Source of the DNA: Silene conica
Taxonomy: Eukaryota; Streptophyta; Magnoliopsida; Caryophyllales; Caryophyllaceae
Assembly (NCBI GenBank): GCA_029255685.2
Contig: CM055317.2
Coordinates: forward strand, 18,732,501-18,796,500
DNA length: 64,000 nt
Reading direction: 5' to 3'
A model generated the notes under the pieces. The model was given only the letters and a program-made list of their open reading frames with translations, was not told the origin of the DNA and searched no databases. This document shows, in pieces, positions 57,121 to 64,000 of the stretch (positions within the stretch are counted from its first letter, which is position 1; every line of letters begins with the position of its first letter). The position numbers and the translations under genes were made by a program.

Positions 57121-58396
57121 TGTAGGTTACGCGGTCATACCATCCCTACTATAAAATTTGTCTCACTAATTATATTACTAATTTAACATATAAATTAGGT
57201 TTAGATCTTTTGCATGCAAAATTAAATGCGGAAATAAAAGACTCGGACCCTTACATTCGGTCCAAATATATGCTAGGATGATTCTCCACAGAGCAACCAA
57301 AATAGTTTTCCTCCTTTACGATGCACCCAAGACTTACCCTTAACACCGAAAATCTCACGGACTAGGTGATAAATAATCGGTTTCCTCAAAACCGAGTTCT
57401 AATCGTATTAGAACAATAATCGAAAATACTACAACTATTATAGTTTTATTATAATCTTATTATAAATTACTATCAAATAATATTTTCTTACTAGAAAATA
57501 TTTAAGAGGATTTTATGATTTTTTCTTTACTCTAGAAAAATAAGCATGGGTTAGAATGAAAATTGTGAATAAATTCACTTCTTATAGTAGGTTGAGTGTC
57601 GTGGTGTTGTGTGTTTTGGAAGGCCAAATAGGTTGCTTGTCTTACACATGCAATTAGGGTTGCATGGCTACACTAAGGCATCATACCTACATCATAATTA
57701 TGTTTTAGGGATGATTTAATTATAAAATGCAAACCCTTAACCTCACAAAATCACACGACATAATTAGATGTAAAATGGACCTTCATGTTACAAATTGTAA
57801 TTTGTACAATTGTCTGACATGTGACATCCTATGTCACAAATACAATTGGATTAATTTAAAATATATTTATCATATAAATATTATTTCTAAATTAATTAAA
57901 TCACATTTAACAAATTAATTTAGTAATTCGTAATTACCGTTCCAAAATATGGTTATTATAATAATCGTCAAAACGATATACAACGTTTGTTATAACCACG
58001 AACCTTTCACATTCTACTTTCGATATTTCAAAAATATCGATTAATATTTGATAATCGATACATTTCAATTTCAAATATAAATCTTACATTAAGATTCAAC
58101 CTCTTATTTCTCGTTATTCAATTTTAAGGAATTTGATCAATTCGTATCGTATACAATTGATCAAAATATCAATTAAGGGGATTGTCCTATAGGTGTGACC
58201 TAAAGGGATGGATCAACTGACCACCATCATCAAACGACAGTAATGTCAAACTCTAGTCAGTCAATCATTACCGATTAATGTTGGTCAGTTAACTATATAA
58301 TTTCGGATCATCCCTTGCATATTCTTATCATGAGATTTGGCAATGATAATTATCACTGACGTGATCGCGCTATTGTTGAGGACACATTTCCCAACA
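57121..58396 (-). repeat. 5' LTR of the gag-only copia element
   Basis: 1276 bp; minus strand TGTTGGGAAATG to CGTAACCTACA. Several dozen small differences from the left LTR by eye, so it is older than the Sirevirus, LARD and TRIM of this window. Confidence 0.93.
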
Positions 58397-58401
58397 ATAA
58401 T

Positions 58402-58593
58402 CTCACATTTCACTAATTTTATAACAATCTAACTTTATACCCAAAATACTTCCATTAAACAAAAAATTCCCGTCGAGTTTACACTATGCTTACAAAAAAA
58501 TCAACTCTGCAATTTCGACAAAAATAAGGATTTTAAGTTTATTAGTGGCTAAATTACATATGAAGATAAATAATTTCTTACTAGAAAATTAGT
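58402..58593. other. AT-rich spacer
   Basis: Short flank between the copia target duplication and the LINE fragment; no feature seen. Confidence 0.4.
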
Positions 58594-58878
58594 ATGGAAG
58601 AATTTAAACAAATTGTGTTTATTTTAGATGCTAATAAAAGTCTAAGTTCTTATGGATTTCCTATAGAATTCTTTCAAAAATATTATGATATTGTAGGAAA
58701 TTTTATTACTAAAGTATTTTTAGCATTTTTCCAATCTGGTAAATTATTAAAAGAAACAAATCATACTTTCATAGTATTGATTCCCGAAGTTGATAATTCT
58801 CAAACAACAAACCAGTTTAATTCCGTGTTCTACAATTTATAAAATTATTTCAAAAATCCTTGTTAATCGTCTTAGTAG
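58594..58878 (+). pseudogene. LINE reverse-transcriptase fragment
   Basis: The plus strand encodes MEEFKQIVFILDANKSLSSY then GFPIEFFQKYYDIVGNFI, FLAFFQSGKLLKETNHTFIV and LIPEVDN. This matches the plant LINE RT block 'ei..av..l...KaPGpDGFp..Ff...w..vg......', with the usual GPDG reduced to SSYG. After a stop the sequence continues with YNL..KIIS-like residues. Cut on the right by the LTR starting at 58879. Confidence 0.7.
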
Positions 58879-61800
58879 TGTAATACCCGTAAAATCCGTC
58901 AATAAAATAAAATGAGAAATTTATTGACAATACAAGTATCGCTTAAAAGAAACATGTTAAACCGTCGCATGCATCTTTTTATGTCGCGAAAGAAACCGTA
59001 ATACCACATCAAATCCGATGGGTAATTATTACCTAAGAAACCTACACTTACCTAGACACATGGGGATTAATAAAAGAATAAAACATGGACCCTTCCCAAT
59101 GCATGCATGCCGCCACCTCCCCCTTTCCTATACTCTTGCTTTCTCATTTTTCCAACATTCATTTAAACCCTCTTAAACCTAATTCAATCCCCCACCAGCT
59201 TATATTCCTCACAAATACAAAAAATAGAGAGAGTGATAGAAAGAGAGGGAGAACAAAAAAAAAGGAAGAAGAAGAAGAAGAGAGTTAAGGAGGAAGATCT
59301 TGCCTAAGCACCAAGTCTTCACTTAGTAAGCCTATAAAAACGGTTTTCATTCTGATTTTATCATCATATAAACACACTCACATGTTATTAAACATCATAA
59401 CATCACTATAGAAGACTAAACTTATGCATGCAAGAATTAAAAATGGTAAAAACCTTTGTTTTGTCAAAAACGTAGCATACATGTGGTATGCATGTGGTAG
59501 GTCTGTAATCACAAGTTAAAATTGGTATTTTCAGGGTGACAAAAATATATGATGTTAGATTTGTCATCTTTAGTATGCTCACCAAAATTCGTAACATTTG
59601 CATGCACCATCTGTAAATGAAAAATCAAATACTACAATATGTTTTCTGTCTAGTCGAAACACTAGATCTCACTTAAGGAGTCCTAAAACCATATCTAAAA
59701 AATGAATCAGTATCTCAACTTTTATTATGTGAAACTACTATGAATTTAGATAATAATAGGACTTGGAATCAACCTTTTTCGTTTATTTAAGAAGGATTTA
59801 TAATGTAAAACATTTTATGACTCAGTTTCTGACCACTGTTATTAAAACGAGATTTTAGATCTGAAAAACCCATTTTTGAGGCAACATGCACGTCTAACAA
59901 TATGTTTTAGACTCATAAAGGAATCCAATAAAGTTGACCTTGCATACAAATATAATGTTTTGAATTTATTATGATTTTTACAATTTACTGTTGTAATCTG
60001 GAAAAAACGTTATAAATATTTTAATTTGTTTTATTTGGTAAAAACTTACCATCTCCATAAAAGGGTAATTAATTTATACTTATAAAAATAAGGGTTTTTT
60101 CATGGGAATAATCCAACCTATGTCCCATCTGCTCATATTAATCCATACTAACGATTAACTAAGAAAAATCCAACCTATAACCTCATTTATCTTTCATTGA
60201 ACTTTGATTATTTTTAAACTCTTATTATCGGTAGGTTAGCACGTCACCTTCACTTAATTTTTGTCTAGGAAGAAGGAAAAACAAAAAGTAAGTCAAGGTG
60301 ACGTGCTTGCTTATCGAAAATAAGAGTTCAATAATAGACAAAGTTCAATGAAAGATAATTGAGGTCATAGGTTGGATTTTTCTCAGTTAATCGTTAGTAG
60401 GGATTAATATGAGAAGATGACGTATAGGTTGGATTATTCCTATGAAATAACCCTAAAAATAATCAATGACGCATCTTTTCACCATGTTAAAGTTTAATGA
60501 ATTTAAGGTTTATTAGGCTTTCGTTTCGACGAGTTTCGACATGTTAAGAACATTTACCACCCCATAACTTTTTAAGACTCATCTTTGGACCAACTTTATT
60601 AAACTGTAAATTTGGACCCTTTAAAGATCTTTTTAGACTCTGGCCATCAAAATAATAAAGTTATAGGACTCACTAGGGAATCAAAACCCACTGGTCTCGC
60701 CTTAAAATGTTAAGTAACGAAGGAGATATGACGATTTAAAGTTTCTGCTTCAAATCTGTAAAACCGAGAAAAATAGAAGATATTGCATAGCTTATGACAA
60801 GTAACTAAGTAATGATCGAACATATAAGTAACTATAATTTTAAATATGTATTGTAGAGTCGGGATTCGTAGAAGAGACTCTCTAACCATTAACCGCTCGC
60901 AAGGTAAGGGAAACGCTTATTCGTACACTCTTATTAAACCATTATTGTGATTTGTTACTATCTTACATGTTAAGACTTTTGGTTATATTGAATTATTTAT
61001 ATTGGTTGAATTTATTTTACAGAATGATTATGGATAAATATTGGTTTGTTTTAATCCTTGAAATGGGATTGTGTTTAATATGGAAAGAAGTGCTTTATGA
61101 TTTTAAAAGTTTTGGGAACCAAAACCGTTTTGCTTTTCTACAAGCTTATGATAATTTGAAGGAAACAGCTTGTTTATTTGGAAATGGATTCTCATATTGG
61201 TTTGAAACGGTTTTGGTAGAGGGGTAGGTTGTTCAATAATAAGGGACTTCCTATACAGAGCTTCTGATGGAGGGTTAGTTGATCGAGACCCCGTCCTCTT
61301 ATCTTCCTCTTTGGGGTTGTCCCTTAGAGGGGTGTGCACACTCGGGATTCTAGGACAGTTTAGTACGTGATTTGGTGAATCTCGTCTTATCCGGTTAAGG
61401 GCGAGTGGATCCTCTTCATACGGCCTTTATCCAAGTATATACCGACGTTGGAAATTGTTGGAAAGAAATGTTTTCTTTGATTTGGAATTATCTTGAAAGG
61501 TTGGATATGGATTGGAATCTTTTGGAATAACACTTATGTTGTTCTTAATCATTTTAAATTATTTTTTTCCCCTTCAATTAACAGTGGCAATTCTTATACT
61601 CTGTTTTCAATCTTTCGAAACACTTTTGTTACGCATTATTTTTAAAATGTCTTTTAAGTTATGATTTCATATTCCGTTTATTCTTCATTCGGATTATTTA
61701 CCTTACTCAACATTATTGTTGACCCTTTTATTTGTTTTGTCCTTTCTTGGACCTGCGGTGATCACGACTTCTGTGAGCAGACTGTGTGACAGGTGCTCGT

Positions 61801-62094
61801 GGGAATTAGACGTGGGATGCACAGGAGAGCGCGCTTAATCGTTTTTATTAAAGACATATACTCAAAGACTTTATCTTTACATTTGGATCGGTTAACTTTA
61901 TTTCGCTTCCACAAACTTTAAATTTGGTTGTAATCGGATTTTATCCTTTGGATTTTAAATTGCATTAGACAACTACCCATTTTATTTCATGTCTAGGTAC
62001 TACTACCATATTTGGTTAAATTGTGACACACCCATGATCCGAATTTTACTTGAGAACCCTATTTACAAATAAAGAAGATTATGGGGGTGTTACA
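58879..62094 (+). repeat. Long 5' LTR of a Tekay-like chromovirus or LARD
   Basis: 3216 bp from TGTAATACCCG to GGGGGTGTTACA, followed by an initiator-Met PBS. Termini match the LARD LTR type of 35279-43674 but the body is different. About 364 bp of it is a nested MITE (60091-60454). ORFs within it (for example 60952-61227) have no recognisable similarity. Confidence 0.8.
60091..60454. mobile_element. Foldback MITE inside the LTR
   Basis: 364 bp with two roughly 160-bp inverted arms, ends AGGGTT...AACCCT, flanked by a perfect 7-bp direct repeat AAAAATA (60084-60090, 60455-60461). Paired blocks include GGAATAATCCAACCTAT, CTAACGATTAACT and AGCACGTCACCTT. Superfamily uncertain. Confidence 0.85.
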
Positions 62095-62097
62095 AAG

Positions 62098-62109
62098 TGG
62101 TATCAGAGC
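62098..62109 (+). promoter_or_regulatory. Chromovirus PBS
   Basis: TGGTATCAGAGC three bases after the LTR end. Confidence 0.9.
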
Positions 62110-64000
62110 GGGTTTCCTTCTTGGATAGGTGATTAGATCTTCATATCTCTTCACCTCCCGTACATTGACTAACCATAGTAAATATTTGCAAAAGTTTTCA
62201 AAAAAAAAATAAAAAAAATAAAAACTAAATGACGCGCGTGAGTTGAGTGTGGGATTTATATTGGATGTTTATTACTATATTTGAATTGTTGGAATAGAAT
62301 TGGATATTTGAGCACTGTGAATTGAAAGGGGTACGGAATGGAATGCAATAAAGTATGTTAATATGATGCGAAATGCAATTGATTGTTCATATATTATGGT
62401 GTTATAGAATCGAAGTTTAATTGTGATGATAAATGGGACATGTTCCTTATTGAATTCGTTGTGATTCATACATGAGATATTATTTCATAACGTGAGTTAT
62501 TTTGTAACAATCATCACTACCGGTAATAATCTATTGAATGACATATCTTTTGGTTATATTTGGAGGTAAAGCGTAATGACTATAGTTATATGACATTTGA
62601 GTTTCGCCACTCGAGATACCGTTGAATATAAGAATGGTGTTACCAATAATACCGATAGGAAAAATAGAGAACTTAGAGGATTTTGTATGAATGAATTCAC
62701 CTATTTATGGTTGCTTATTTAGAGATCCCCAAATATAGTGAGTTTTTAAAATGGAAGTTGCGTATTGAATTGAGAATTGAAATTGTGAATATGGAAAACT
62801 AGAGACGTTACGAAGAGTTAGTCATGTGCATAAAAGTTGCGGAATAATAATCTAACTACTTAGTTGAGGTATCAATGATTCATTAATGTTATTATGGCTG
62901 GTGATAAAAAAAGTATTTGGATTTATAAGTGGATAACTTTTCTTGGAAGGTTATGACACAAATGATTCGTTTAACTTGGAGGGTTATTAAGAACTATTTG
63001 GAAAAAAATAAATAAATAAGGGATTAACTTTTATGCTATGATGTTTGATGATGAGGATGGTGTTATGTGGGGATGAGTGGTATAGATAGCATGAGTCGAA
63101 ACTATTACTGAAAGGTATAAAAGAAAGGAATTAAAGTACTAGGATTTGATCAATTGGAGTGATAGTTACGAATATGAATATTATAGGTGATCATTAGGGT
63201 CCGAGTTAGTGCAAGGATATTAAGGTGTAATTTTATCATATTGACTCTGCTTAATGCATTGAGTGGTATTTATGATGTAAGTATGAATGCGTTGTTGGGA
63301 TGTAAATTTTTATATATAAGTTATCAGTGTATATTGTGGAGAACTGCATAGATAAGGCATACACTCCTTTTGCTTTAGTTATGACAAAGAAATTACAGAG
63401 GTAAGACATTGCCAATTTTGGTGGCAACATGACTTTGAGGAAATGAAAAGCTTTGACCAAACAGTAGTGATTCTTACTTGATGAGATTAGTTGAGGTAAT
63501 TAATATTAAGGAGTAGATTTGAACATTAGTACATATGAGCGGAAAGGACATTAAACCTTTAGGAGGAGTAGCACATTTGACCTAAAGTGATGTAAATGAA
63601 TTTTATTTGGGATACATTAAGAAACTAGATTATCAATAAACTTGAAGGAATTCTAGTTAGTGTATTGGACAAGGCAGTATGGATTGATTAGCAAGTCATA
63701 TGATTATGATCAATTGTGGACATATAATGTATTAATGAAGAGGACTTAGAGGACTTAAAGATTGGTATATATTGATTTCACAAAGGATCAAGTGAAATTA
63801 ATATATTTGATGAAGTTAAGATATGATCTTGGAATACATATTTTTGGTTGCAACTAATGGACATGGCCAAGGAAAGTACATCGTGAATAAAACGAAAGAT
63901 TGATCTAGTATGATATGAATTGAGCTTATTATTGAGGAACACTTATTATTTGAGGTAAAAGTTATAAGAATTTCGGAAGCTTTTGTCGTAAATACTGAAT
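62110..64000 (+). other. Start of chromovirus interior, no coding seen
   Basis: 1.9 kb after the PBS without a gag-like frame on either strand. Poly-A-rich near 62200, otherwise AT-rich. An autonomous chromovirus would normally show gag here, so this may be another LARD; the 3' part is outside the window. Confidence 0.55.

Larger units (their letters stand above)
49360..58396 (-). mobile_element. Gag-only Ty1/copia derivative (TR-GAG-like)
   Basis: 9.0 kb bounded by a perfect duplication ATAAT (49355-49359 and 58397-58401). LTRs of 1345 (left) and 1276 bp (right), initiator-Met PBS, and PPT GGACAAGTGGGAGAT before TGTTGGGAAATG identify a copia element on the minus strand. Only gag is present; no protease, integrase or RT was found. 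A 555-bp TRIM is nested at 51937-52491. A long non-coding leader (2.4 kb) precedes gag and about 2.4 kb of non-coding sequence follows it. Confidence 0.92.

Noticed and set aside
60952..61227. 91-residue hydrophobic ORF in the 58879-62094 LTR
   Set aside because: AT-rich chance ORF without recognisable domain, inside an LTR.

Overview
The window is plant nuclear DNA, almost certainly from a eudicot. It holds one apparently intact host gene, a six-exon homologue of the microtubule plus-end protein EB1C (45749-48405, minus strand), set in about 60 kb of nested transposable elements. The case for a plant genome is the initiator-Met tRNA primer-binding sites (TGGTATCAGAGC), Athila-type and Sirevirus-type retroelements, FAR1-type MULE transposase, plant mobile domain and Stowaway/hAT MITEs. 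No prokaryotic features, rRNA, tRNA genes or CRISPR arrays were seen. Species cannot be read from the sequence.

Layout. 1-889: copia-type LTR cut by the window edge, abutting a decayed plant-mobile-domain gene (891-1689). 1918-4158 and 13455-14840: an old MULE-type (FAR1-like) transposase with an adjoining OTU protease domain, split by an 8.1 kb non-autonomous Athila-like gypsy element (4164-12303, target duplication CATGG). A 1151-bp tandem duplication (11340-13641) then copied part of its right LTR plus the flanking transposase sequence. 14904-15223: ten-unit 32-bp tandem array. 15691-18125: LINE remnants and MITE-like elements. 18391-19832: 3' end of a Tekay-like chromovirus.

20389-45153: a roughly 4.9 kb Reina-like chromovirus (target duplication AGTAC) expanded to 24.8 kb by two young insertions, a Sirevirus with an envelope-like ORF (23470-34970, target duplication CTTTG) and a coding-free LARD-type chromovirus derivative (35279-43674, target duplication GCTAC). 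45159-48800: EB1C and flanks, with a solo TRIM-like LTR and a Stowaway MITE in its introns. 49360-58396: a gag-only copia derivative (target duplication ATAAT) carrying a TRIM with visually identical LTRs (51937-52491, target duplication TGACG). 58594-58878: LINE reverse-transcriptase scrap. 58879-64000: a 3.2 kb chromovirus LTR with a foldback MITE inside, its PBS, and the start of a coding-poor internal region running off the window.

Nearly every element has lost autonomy: missing pol, single nonsense codons in gag or the env-like ORF, or substituted catalytic residues (integrase Asp to Asn in the Sirevirus, RT Asp to Asn in the Reina-like element). The most unusual signal is a repeated module in the Athila-like element: two 12-bp near-palindromes of consensus GGTCGGCCGACC placed exactly 21 bp apart. 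It occurs nine times across one LTR, the non-coding interior and the gag frame. A chromovirus LTR in the same window carries a sister motif (ACTCGGCCGAGT) at exactly 19-bp spacing. Other signals are hairpins with compensatory changes: a module next to polypurine tracts in the chromoviruses, and a stem recurring in the LTRs and coding sequence of the Sirevirus.
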